Source: Cinnamomum chago (Eukaryota > Streptophyta > Magnoliopsida > Laurales > Lauraceae). From it: a stretch of 64,000 nt of DNA. Under the pieces are notes generated by a model. It was not told the DNA's origin. It saw only the letters and a list, made by a program, of their open reading frames with translations, and did not search any database. Positions 47,904 to 60,500 of the stretch are shown piece by piece. Positions within the stretch are counted from its first letter, which is position 1; each line of letters starts with the position of its first letter. The DNA is taken from contig CP142453.1 in the NCBI GenBank assembly GCA_038049695.1, positions 17,674,001 through 17,738,000 on the forward strand. Reading direction: 5' to 3'. The position numbers and the translations under genes are program-made.

Positions 47904-50900
47904 GGCCCGTTTGTTTGCAAGAATTTTTTGTTGGGAGTTTAAATTAGTATGTCAGCAGATGTCCTCCCAACTTCTGAAACTCTCTATTTAGTTTGTAATC
48001 CCTCGTTGATATCTACCGGTTTCGGTTTATAGAATTCTCCGCCTATGTTGGGGTATCCTTGATATAGCCGGTCTCAAGCCCGGGCAAAGGAGGAGGGTTG
48101 TGCGTTAACCAACACAATACTCAGTCGGATTTCTTTATGGATTTGAGACCTATTGAAATTTCGTGGGGGCGTCCCCTACTTAGCAACGCGCTGTATGGTC
48201 CGAGTACAGTGATAAGTGAGAAAGGACCGTTGCATCGGTGCCTGGGTGCAGTGCTAAATAGGCAAGGGTCCTCACACTTGGGACGAGTGTGGGGGGTAAG
48301 GAAGCTAGTTCAAAATAGAAGGCTGAGATTAGGTACTTAGAACATTGGGAGTCTAACTGGGAAACTCATGGAAGTGGTGGATACAATGGAAATGAGACGA
48401 ATCGCAATTGCTTGCTTGTAAGAGACAAAGTGGGTGGGACAGAAAGCTAAAGAGATTGAGAGGACTGGGTATAAGTTATGGTATACAGGACTTAATAGAT
48501 CAAGGAATGGGGTCGACATAGTAGTAAGCAAGGACTTAAAGGAAGATATAGTTGGTGTAAAGCGATGTGGAGATAAGATTATTGCAATTAAGTTAGTGTT
48601 TGGAGAAGAGATAATGAATGTAATTAGTGCTTATGCCCCCTAGGTGGCCTTAGGAGATGGACATAAGGAGAAGTTTTGGGAAGACTTGGAAGGAGTGCTA
48701 CTAGAAATACCCCAAAGCGAGATGGTCTTCATAGGAGGAGATTTGAACGGGCATGTAGGATGCGACATAGATGGATATAAAGGAGTACACGGGGGACATG
48801 GATACGGTAATAGAAATGAACAAGGGAAGGATATTTTGGAGTTTTCAGTGGCTTATGATCTCATGGTAACTAACACCTTTTTTAGGAAGAGAGATAAACA
48901 TTGGGTGACTTATAAGAGTGGCTCCTCAAGGACACAGATTGACTTCTTCTTAACTAGGAAAAGAGACCGCTTAGCTTGTAAAGATTGCAAGGTTATACCG
49001 GGGAGAGCTTGACTTCCTAACATAAGTTGTTGATCATAGATGTGCAGCTACAAAGGTGGACTAGAAAAAAGGAGTTGTATAAATGTTCAAGGACTAAATG
49101 GCGGAACTTGAAAGGTGATAAGCAACTAGCATGAAGAGAAAAAGTACTAGAGGAAGACGTTTGCGCGGTAAATGAGAGTGCAAATAATATGTGGGATAAG
49201 GTAGCAGAGGGTATTAGGAGGGTAGAGAAAGAAGTCTTAGGAGAATCCAAAGGGGGTGCTCCAGCACAAAAAGAGGCATGGTGGTGGAGCGAGGCCGTCC
49301 AAGACAAGATAAGAGTTAAAAGAGAGTGCTTTAAAACTTGGCAAAATGATCGAAATGAAGCAAACTTGGAGAGGTATAAAGAAGAAAAAAGAGAAACAAA
49401 AAAGGTAGTTAATGAAGCAAAGGCAAAGGCTTTTGAAGAGCTATATAGCCGACTCGACACTAAAGAAGGCGAAAGAGAGATATTCAAGCTTGTCAAAGCT
49501 AGAGATAGGCGGACCAAGGACTTAAACCAAGTTAAATGCATTAAGGATGAGGATGAAAAGGTATTAGTAAAGGATGAGGAGATAAATGAGCGTTGGAAGA
49601 GCTACTTCTACAAGTTATTTAACGATAACAGTAGTAGTGACATACAATTGGGGCAACTTACCATTTCTAGGGAAGAATCGAATCATATGTTCTATAGGAG
49701 AATCAATAGGGAAGAACTTAAAAGAAGTATTGAAAATGATGAAGAATGATAAAGCGGTTGGGCCAGATGGTATCCCTATTGAGGTTTGGAGGTGCTTGGG
49801 GGAGGTTGACATAAGTTGGTTGACAAAGCTTTTTAATGTAGTGCCAAAGAGCAAGAAGATGCCTGATGCATGGAGGAAAAGTATTCTTATACTCATACAC
49901 AAGAACAAAGGAGATATTCAGAACTGTGCGAACTACTGCGGAATTAAATTGATGAGCCATACAATGAAATTATGGGAGAGAGTTATTGAGAGAAGACTAA
50001 GAAGAACAACAAACATTTCAGAGAATCAATTTTGTTTCATGCCTGGGAGATCAACTATGGAGGCTATCTTTCTCCTGAGAAGGTTAATGGAACAATATAG
50101 AGAAGGTCAGAGAAATTTACCTATAGTGTGTGTCGCATATATTGAGGAGATAAAGGATATGTATAATAGAGCTGTGACATCTATAAAAACGACTGGCGGA
50201 GAGACTAAAAAGTTTCCTATCACGATTGGTCTACATCAAGGCTTAGCGTTAAGCCCGTACTTGTTTGCCCTAATTATGGATGAGATTACAAGACATATTC
50301 AGGATGAGGTGCCATGGTGTATGCTATTTGCAAATGACATTGTTTTAGTGGATAAGACGAGAGAATGAGTGAATGCTAAGCTAGAATTGTGGCGGAAAAT
50401 GTCAGAGACAAAAGGGGTTTGGCTAAGTTGATGCAAGACGGAATATATGGAATGCAAGTTTAATCAAAGTAGGACACATGGTAACTAGAAGTAAGTTTGG
50501 GCACACAAAAGATTGTAAAGAAAGAAAACTTTAGGTATCTTGGATCTATGGTGCAACAGGATGGAGAGATTGATACTGATGTAAGTCACAAGATTCAGGC
50601 CGGGTGAACCAAATGGAGGAGTGCTTCAGGGGTCTTGTGTGATCGGAAAGTCCCCCTCAAGGTTAAAGGAAAGTATTATAAGGTGGCGGTACGTCCAGCG
50701 TTGTTATATGGATCAGAGTGTTGGGCAGTAAAACATAATCATGTTAAAAAGATGGAAGTTGCGGAGATGAGAATGTTAAGATGGATGTGCGGGATCACAA
50801 GGAGAGATATGATTAGGAATGAGGAGATTAGGGACAAAGTAGGAATAGCACCGATTAAAGAAAAAATGAGAGAAAATTGACTGAGATGGTTCGGCCATGT

Positions 50901-51239
50901 TAGAAGGCGCCCAACGAAGGCACCTGTTAAAAGGTGTGAAAGCATGGAGATTGCCCGGAGTAGGAGAGGGAGAGGGAGACCCCAGAGAAGTTGAAAAAAA
51001 ACTATTAAACATGACCTTGCCTACATGGATTTAACGGATGACATAACCCTAAATAGATTTGATTGGCCTCGTCAAATCCATATAGCCGACCCCACCTAGT
51101 GGAAAAAGACTTGGTTTGATTTGGTTTGATTTTCAAAAGGTGGCCATTGGGCATTTGTACTTCCAGCCACGGGACAACTTTTGAAATTCTACAATATCCC
51201 TTAGCAAGAATTCTCATATATCCTCTTACCAAACAGGCC
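47904..51239. mobile_element. MITE upstream of subtilase copy 2, split by a LINE
   Basis: The ends GGCCCGTTTG (47,904) and CAAACAGGCC (51,239) correspond to the 244-bp element at 17,167-17,410. The inner part is separated by about 3.1 kb of RTE LINE. Confidence 0.6.
48037..51147 (+). mobile_element. RTE-clade LINE, near full length, inactive
   Basis: The single-ORF form of plant RTE elements. The endonuclease (48,361-49,012) carries ETKWVG, RNGVDIVV, FIGGDLNGHVG and a DFFLTRK end. The reverse transcriptase (49,740-50,880) carries GPDGIPIEVWRCL, SENQFCFMPGRSTMEAI, GLHQGLALSPYLFALIMDE, FANDIVLVD, then LYGSECWAVK and EMRMLRWMCG. The 3' end has GCCGACCCCACCTAGTGG followed by TTGGTTTGATTTGGTTTGATT. 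It lies in host sequence that is continuous in copy 1 (17,320). Stops include TAA at about 48,419 (CLQETKW context) and TAG at 48,641. The palm motif A segment is missing and FADD has become FAND, so it cannot transpose. There is no RNase H domain, as expected of RTE. Confidence 0.88.
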
Positions 51240-51489
51240 CTAAAACCAGAACCCCATATAGATCAAGTGCGGATACCAAGATGTCTGCTGTGGGACCCAC
51301 AATTCAAGATGTTAAAAAACTGACATGACATTGAATTGCCTAGAAGCATCTCTACTTGCACATCTGATTGCAAAATATCGTCCGATTAGAGATGGATGGC
51401 GGTGCACTTTGAGTGGAGTTGTGAGAAACTTTGGTGGGCGGTTTGCAGTGCGCACGCGTAGAATCCCACCCAAGAAGCCCAAGGGAGCC

Positions 51490-51496
51490 TTTATAA
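51490..51496 (+). promoter_or_regulatory. TATA box of subtilase copy 2
   Basis: TTTATAA lies 82-88 bases before the ATG at 51,578, within the same GAGCCTTTATAAGCACTAGG context as copy 1. Confidence 0.7.
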
Positions 51497-51577
51497 GCAC
51501 TAGGGGAGGGGAAGAGATTTCTCTATCCTTCCCCTACCAGCAACTAGTTTCTTAGTGCCCTTCTTTCAGAGAAGATA

Positions 51578-54500
51578 ATGAAAGCCCCTTTGATTTCTTA
51601 CCTTCTTACCTACTTTCTGCTCTTATTCCATTTTGGAATTAGAGCAGATGGAGAGGATGAGAAGAAGGTTTATATAGTTTACATGGGGGCAGCCAATGGT
51701 GGGAGAGAGGACCATGTGCAGCTGCTTGCTTCAGTTTTAAAAAGGTTAAATCCTGAAGCTTATACACATGATTTTGATGAATAGATACATCAATGGCCAA
51801 TTCCTATTGGTGATGGTAGACGGGCCCCACTTTTTTTTCCAATAAGAAAGTGGCCCATTAAGAGGTCCAAGGTATGGGCCGCAATTTCTGGCCTGACCCA
51901 CCACCTGTCAGCCCAACCTTGAACTAAATATTTGTTATCAACTCCTTAACCCGTCAGGGGTTGGGTTTGGGTTTGGTTCATTCAATTTGAGAAGTAAAGC
52001 AAACTGACGTGATGAAACCTGTTTATTTATACATGGTTGGATTCAGGTTGACATTACTGATTTACAGGCTGATTTACAGCCTGATTAATAAATGGGTTGA
52101 GCTTACGTTGGGTGACGCTTGATGGTTGACCCAAACCCTTACCCATTGCTACTCCTGGTTCAAGGGACATGGGTTCACAACGTACACTCTTATCGCCATC
52201 CAATTAAGTGGTTGGCTAATTGGTAAGTGGGCCCAACTGGAGAATGATTTTCTGTTCGTGGAGCGAGAACCTCCTTTTGTTTAACAAAACGTATAGTTTT
52301 CTTGGAAATTTCAGTTCTATTTGAACGAGATTAGAGCTTTATTATCTTCTATTCAAGTGAGATTTATTCATGTTGGGAGGACAGCAAATGGCTTTGCGGA
52401 CTCTTTAGCTAAGCAAGGGGTTGATGGGTCTTCTAACTTTCTAGCTTTCACTATATAACTTGTTTTGTGGTATAATGCTTTTATACCATAGTGCCCTTTG
52501 GTCGGGCATCTTTTGTAACTCTCTTTCATTTCTTAATATATTTTCTTCGTTGCTTATCAAAAAAAAAAAATAGTTTGCTGTACTTCAAATTATCCAGAGC
52601 AATACACTCATTAATTGAATGGTGCTCGCACCTTAGTGTTCACACACATGCCTAAGGATCGATTCTAACATCCTCAGTTAAAAGCATCACTTATAACTAG
52701 TAGTTGGTAAGAAAAAAAAAATGGTAGATGGGACATAACAAATGTTTAAAACTCGTGAACTCAAACTTGACTTGGAAGGTCCCTGAGTCAAGTAACTCAA
52801 GTGAGTCTCTGATAGGATACCTGGTTGTACTCATTAAGATGCATTTGTCTTGCACAATCAAATGAATCAATCATTTATCAAGTCGAGTTGACTCGTTGGG
52901 ACTCAGCCAGGTCAAGATGTGTTTAAAAAACCTCCAAGGCCTAAAATGGGCCGACTCTACAGCCTTAAAATAGCCAGGGACCACCATTCAAATTGGCTTT
53001 CCTTACCAGGCCAGGCCCAATTCAGAAACTTTATATATGTAAATCCATGCTGTTTTTGCTTTCTTTTGGTTTCATCACCCTCTCAGTGCCTATGGTTCGC
53101 ATTGAAATGGTGTCACAGAGAAGCCAAGGATGCAGAAAAGACACTGATTCACAGCTACATACATGGTTTCTCTGGATTTGCGGCGCGTTTGTCGAAGAAA
53201 GAAGCAGGGGCCATTGCTGGGAAATCCGGTGTTGTATCGGTTTTCGTCGACCCGGTCTTACAGCTCCACACCACACGATCATGGGACTTCTTGGAGTACC
53301 AGAAGGATCTAGAGACCAACTCCAACACCAGTTCAACTCCTACCTCCCCAGACTCATCTGCTTCTGGAACAGACACCATTATTGGACTCTTGGACACTGG
53401 TGAGCCATAAAACTGTCCAAACTCCACACACCCTCTATATCTAAGGCTGTATGTAAATGGTCTGGGCCTGAGCCTGGGCCTGGGTTAGGGCCAAAGCATA
53501 CCATGACCCAGCAACGTATCTCTTATGATATTAAACTTTGATAAATTGCATTTGTTATGGCCCATATTATATGTAAACTCTGACCCAGTTATGGATGAAT
53601 GGAGACAATCAAACGGTAATACCTGAATTTCCGAGTTGGGTCCATTGGGTAACCGTGTAAGAAGGTCTATATACAGCTTTATAAGTTAAAAAATCCAATG
53701 GAACAGTTTGGTGATGGCTCTGTGCAGCTTTTGATGAGTAAGCAATAACCAGTTCTTTATTTGTTGTATGTTTTAAGGTGTTTGGCCAGAATCAGAGAGC
53801 TTCAATGATAAGGGAATGGGTGCAATTCCAAATAGATGGAAGGGAATGTGCATGGAAGGAAGTAACTTCACTGCTGCTAACTGTAACAAGAAGCTGATTG
53901 GAGCAAGATACTACACCGTCTCTAGCTCTGAATCAGAAGATGATCCAAATGACCGGACACCAAGGGACTCCCTTGGGCATGGGACTCACACAGCCTCCAC
54001 CGCTGGGGGCAGTGCGGTGGGGGATGCATCTTATTATGGTCTGGCCAAAGGGACCGCCAAAGGTGGATCACCGACATCAAGGATTGCAATGTATAAAGTG
54101 TGCACGTCGGAAGGATGCAGTGGTTCAAGGATTCTGGCTGGCTATGACGATGCCATTGGCGATGGTGTGGATGTGATATCAGTGTCCCTTGGTGCGCCGT
54201 CTTTCTCTGGACCAGACTTCTCTACTGACCCGATTGCAATCGGAGCTTTCCATGCCGTGGAGAAGGGGATCACTGTGGTCTGCTCGGCCGGAAACGATGG
54301 CCCTGAAGCTGGGACTGTAGCGAATGCAGCTCCTTGGATCATTACTGTCGGCGCCACCACCATTGATCGCAATTTTGAATCTGATGTTGTTTTGGGCGGG
54401 AACAAGCTGCTGAAGGTCATTCTAAGTCTCTTGTTCACACACACAGCACAAACACAATTTTTTTATATGTTCATCAATCATCATCATCATCAAAACTTTG

Positions 54501-57500
54501 TCCCAAATATATTGGGGTCTGCTTCTACATCTCCATTCCAATCTATCGAATCAAATCTTCATATAGGTTTCACTTATTCCAATTTATAGTTACTATTTCT
54601 AGCCACATCCTCTTTGGACTACACCTTCCCCTTCGTGGGTCATTAACCTACATTGGAAAAAACTTTTCCAAGGCCATTGATGGCTTGCGTTGAATATGTC
54701 TAAACCATCTATATATAATTCCTTTAGAAAGTGAAGTCCTTCACTTTTCATGTTGAACTAAGAAAGCTCATCATCTCTCCACCTACCTACACAAGCAAGA
54801 GGGGGGACAAAACGAACTCTGTAACTAGAAGAGGGGTTTTCTATGATTGAAGTGAAAGAAAAAAAGGAAAAAAATGAAAAGAAAAGGAAAAAAAAAAAAC
54901 AATAGAGATATTAGAATCAACCGCATATTTCTTAGCTCCAGACTCCTCTGTTTTATATTTTTTATCAAGAGCTCTCCAGAGGTCTTTAGCAGATCGGGCT
55001 TCAGAATACATGTTATAGATGTTGTCTACTACAAGGTTTAAAATATGGCACTTGCACAGGTAATCGTTTTCTTTCCACTTCTTCCGTGCATAAGAGCCAC
55101 CTGGTCCTTCTTCACGATCAGGGCATGGTTCGGTAAGGACATAGGCAATTTTCAAAGATGTCAGCAGAAATAAAACTTTCTGCTGCCAACGTCGAAAATT
55201 TGATCAATCAAAGTTGTCCAACCGAACTAGGTCCTGGTGCATGAATTTGACAACGGAAGTAGCCATAATAGGGAGGAAGTCGTCCTAAAATTGTAAGATC
55301 TAATGGCTACAGAACAGATGCTTCTGTGAAACAGAATGTAAATAGAACAGTAATACCCGATCGAAGAAGGCTGCAACTGTGATTTATAGGCGGAAACAGA
55401 AGAGCAGCAACAGCAGCAGGACTGTGACCGAGGCACGTCTGATGACGCTCTCTTTAGGACGAGTTCCGCCCCCCTGGATTCTATTCCCAGTTGCGAAGGT
55501 TCTCAGCAGAACCGAAAGTAAAGAAGAAGAGGAAAGAACGATTTTTTCTATCTTACCAGAGCGCAGATAGCCCTAGTTTTATATTATAATCAAAGATCCG
55601 TTGGGGCATAAAACCACGTCGTTTAATATCATTAATCCATATTAAATCAGTGATTTCTATATCAATATATGGGTCCCTCTAGGCCAGCCGACCGGGATTT
55701 GCACCCCCCCTGCGCGCGATATACACGCAGGATGCGCGTCGCGGACGCACGCCCGGTTAAACGTTTTCCGGACCCAGCACCCCGGGTTGGGCCTGGCTCA
55801 CGTGCGCGCATAGGGCCCATGGCAAAAGCCGTCAAAGATTCTTAAAGTATAAAGGAATGAAAACACATATAAACCCACCTCAAAAGTTGAACTTGAGCAA
55901 TGTGGGATGTGTTGATTCCAAAAGTCTACACAACCCATAAAGTAAATAAGGACAAAACAACTTTACAAAAACCACCTTTAGGATTTTTTTAAACACAAAA
56001 CCCAACAATCTCCCCCCTTGTTTCAAAAAATTTAATGAGCATTTCACTGGTAAGGTGACCAAGCTTGAACGTTACCGTCATGACATAATCTCAAACCTTT
56101 AGGAGTTGGAGTGAATAACTTCTTGAACTTCAACTTTTATATCAGTTCAAAATTATGTCAAGATTTGATCTTGGAGTCATTAGGTCAGCACTTTACGGCC
56201 ATGTGCTTAATCCCGGATTTCATGAGTGCTCTAGAGAATCTGCCCAAATTCTCATAGGAAGCGGCCCCACTTCCACACTCATATAGGTGAGTCTATCAAG
56301 AGTGCTCCTGCAGCTGTGCACCCCACCATATAGGCTATAGATCTCATTAAGAATTAAATTCAACCTGATTCGCTACAGGTTATGTACCAACCATCAAATG
56401 AGTCATACACAACAGGGATGAGTTCAGAGTAACCATACTCTATATATCGGTACTTCACATCATCGAGATAGCTTGTTTTTCCCATTGAACCTAATTCTCG
56501 GGATCTCCGGTCATTAGGTTGGGTTCCCACTATTGATGATTTATGGGCTTAAGACCCATCCCTTTAGTTGTTTCTTTAATTTTTTCCCTTGCAAGGCCTT
56601 TTGTCAAAGGATCTGCTAAGTTATCCTTTGATCTCACATAATCAATTGAAATTACTCCTCCACTGAGTAATTGTCTCACATAGCTATGTTGTAGTCGCAC
56701 TTGTCTAGACTTTCCATTATATGTGGTATTGTTAGCAGTAATAATTGCTGAAGTGTAATCACAATGAATAATAATAGGAGAAATAGGTTTAGTCCACAAG
56801 GGAATATCAAATAATAAATTTCTAATCCATTCAGATTCCATCGCAGCAGCTCCCAGAGCCAGGAATTCTAAATCTTTAGTGGAATGAGAAATTGCAGTTT
56901 GTTTCTTTGATTTCCAAGATACTGCAGCACCTCCCAAAGTGAAAATATATCCACTTGTAGACTTAGAATCATCTAAGTCTGAATTCCAGTCAGCATCGGT
57001 GTAACACTCAACTACAGGTGGATAACCAGAATAATACAATGCATAGTCTATAGTATTCTTTAAATACTTAAGTACTCTAGATACAGCTTTCCAATGTTCT
57101 ATACCAGGGTTACTGGTATATCTACTCAATTTACTGACTGCATAAGCTATATCAGGACGAGTACAATTCATAGCATACATTAAGCTACCAATTACACTAG
57201 CATAATCAAGTTGAGATACACATTGACCATCATTTTTTACTAATTTAATACTAGGATCAAAAGGAGTAGATACAGGTTTACAATTAAAATGATCATATTT
57301 CCTCAGTATTTTTTCAATGTAATGTGATTGGGATAACTTGATTCCAGAATCATCTCTTATAATTTTAATTCCCAATATTACATTTGCTTCTCCCAAGTCT
57401 TTCATATCAAAGTTATGAGAGAGAAGTCTCTTTATATCTTTGATGCTTTCCATGTCAGAGCCAAATATTAGTAAATCATCAACATATAAGCATATTATAA

Positions 57501-60500
57501 TTGTTGAACAACCATTAGATTTATAATAAATACATTTTTCAGCTTCGTTTATTTTGAAGCCATAAGATAGAATTACCTCATCAAATTTCATATGCCACTG
57601 TTTAGGTGCTTGTTTTAGTCCATATAAGGACTTTATTAATTTACACACCTTATGTTCTTGTCCTTTTATGACACAGCCTTCTGGTTGATCCATATAAATT
57701 TCCTCTTCCAAATCTCCATTTAGAAAAGCAGTTTTTACATCCATCTGATGTATAATCAATTTATGAACAGCAGCAATAGCAATCAAGAGTCTAATAGAAC
57801 TGATTCTAGACACAGGGGAATAAGTATCAAAGAAGTCTATTCCCTCTTTTTGCCTAAAGCCTTTGGCTACTAGCCTGGCTTTATATTTCTCTATTGACCC
57901 ATCAGGCCTAAGTTTTTTCTTGAGAACCCACTTGCACCCTAAAGGTTTAGTACCTAAAGGTAAGTCAGTTAATTCCCAGGTATTATTGGCTAAAATAGAT
58001 TCAATTTCATCATCTAGTGCCTCCTTCCAAAAGACAGCATCATGAGCAGTTATAGCCTCCTGGAAAGTAAATGGATCTTCCTCTACTAGATAGGTTTCAA
58101 AGTCAGGACCAAAACTAGTAGCTGTTCTTTGTCTCTTACTCCTTCTAGGTTGAGTTTCTTCTTGCTCATGAGTTTCTAGTACTCTATTTAATGAAGAAGG
58201 TTCTGATGTAAACTTAGTTTTAAATGGAAAAAGGTCTTCAAAAAAGTCTGCATCTCTAGATTCAACTAGGCTTAGGTCTTCTAATTTCATGAATCTGTAG
58301 GCAGCACTATCTAGTGCATAGCCAATGAAAACACACTCCCATGAGTGGGGTCCTAATTTAGGTCTTTTTGGATCTACTATCCTGACATGTGCTAAACACC
58401 CTCAAACTCTAAAGTATCTAAGGTTAGGCTTTCTCCCTTCCCAAATCTCAAAAGGTGTCCTATTAGTTTTAGAATGTAAAACTCTATTTAAAATGTAACA
58501 GGCAGTTAACAGAGCTTCACCCCATAAGTTTTTAGGACTCCCAGATGCTATTAACATAGAGTTAACCATTTCAATTAAAGTCCTATTTTTCCTTTCTGCT
58601 ATACCATTTTGTTGGGGTGTATAAGGGGCAGTACAAGTTCTCTTAATCCCTTTAGATTCACAATAGTCTAAAAAATCTTTTGAGGTGTATTCTCCACCTC
58701 TATCACTTCTGAATGTCACTACCTTTCTATTCAGTTTATTTTCAACTTCAGTCACATAAACTTGAAATTTAGATAGTGCTTCATCTTTAGTTCTTAATAA
58801 GTATACATAAGAATACCTAGAACAGTCATCAATAAAAGTAATAAAATAATATTTACCACCTCTAGTCATAGTATTACTTAGATCACATATATCAGAATGA
58901 ACCAATTGAAGTAATGATGATTCCCTTTCCACATTTTTAAATGGCTTACGAGTAATTTTGGATTGAGAGCATATAATACATTTCTTATGATCATCATCAT
59001 ATTTATCAATCAACCCATCATTACTCATATTTCTCATAGTTCTGAAATTAATGTGACCTAATCTACCATGCCATTCATCAACTGAAGCGATAATATAAGC
59101 AGAAGAAGATGCAATATTATTATTGACAATATTCAGTTTAAACATATTCTCACATGCATAACCCTTACCCACAAATACACCTTTCTTGGTGATCACAAAT
59201 TGGTCGGATTCTATTACCTGTTTAAATCCGGCCATATTCAGAAGATAACCAGACACAAGGTTCTTTCTTAATTCTGGTGCATGAAAGACGTTCAGCAGTG
59301 TTACTGTCTTCCCGGAAGTGAACTGAATTTCAACCTTCCCTTTACCGATTACTTGAGTAGTAACGGTAGTTCCCAGAGCGAGTTTACAATCATTCGTGAC
59401 CTTCTCATAGGTCTTGAACAGACTTCTGTCAAAAGTGACATGGTTGGTTGCACCAGTGTCAATCCACCATCCTTCGCTCTTTGCTGTGCTGACAGCATTT
59501 ACCTCAGAAATAACAGCAACAAACTGTTCGGCTTCAGTAACATTAGCTTGAGGCTTGGTTGCTTGAGATTGTTGTGGACCTTTTTTCCGGTGACGACATT
59601 CTCTTGCAAAATGTCCAGGCTTGCCACAAACAAAGCAACTGCCTTTAGCCTGTGGCTTGACGGTTCCTTGATTTTTACTGAACTTTTTGTTCTGGTTTTG
59701 CTTCGAATTCTTCCTCTTAAAGAAATGATTAGACTGCTTATTCCTGCTCAGATTTTGGTCAAATTTCCCTTTCTTTTCACCATCAACTTATGATTTAGAT
59801 TCAGCTAAGTTTATTTTGCCACCATTCTCAGCCAAATCTTTCTGATCACTGTTTCGGGCTTCTTCCTCAATTCTCAAGTAGCACTGAAGGCGCTCCAAAG
59901 AATAGTCCTTTCTCTTGTGTCGAAGGGTTTTCTGTATATCCTTCCAAGTGGGTGGTAATTTTTCAATCACTGTAGCCACTTGGAACTGTTCATCGATTCG
60001 GATCCCTTCTTTTACAATTTCATTAACAATGGTTTGTAAATCATGTACTTGAGGAAGAATGGGTTTGTCATCTACCATCTTGAAATTCAGATAGCGACCA
60101 ACCGCATATTTCTTAGCTCCAGACTCCTTTGTTTTATATTTTTTATCAAGAGCTCTCCAGAGGTCTTTAGCAGATCGAGCTTCAGAATACATGTTATAGA
60201 TGTTGTCTGCTACAAGGTTTAAAATATGGCTCTTGCACAAGTAATCGTTTTCTTTCCACTTCTTCCGTGCATAAGAGCCACCTGGTCCTTCTTCACGATC
60301 AGGGCATGGTTCGGTAAGGACATAGGCAATTTTCAAAGATGTCAGCAGAAATAAAACTTTCTGCTGCCAACGTCGAAAATTTGATCCATCAAAGTTGTCC
60401 AACCGAACTAGGTCCTGGTGCATGAATTTGACAACGGAAGTAGCCATAACAGGGAGGAAGTCGTCCTAAAATTGTAAGATCTAATGGCTACAGAACAGAT

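Noticed and set aside
54921-55155. Exon of the protease gene within intron 3
   Set aside because: It is antisense copia gag, a copy of 60,102-60,447.
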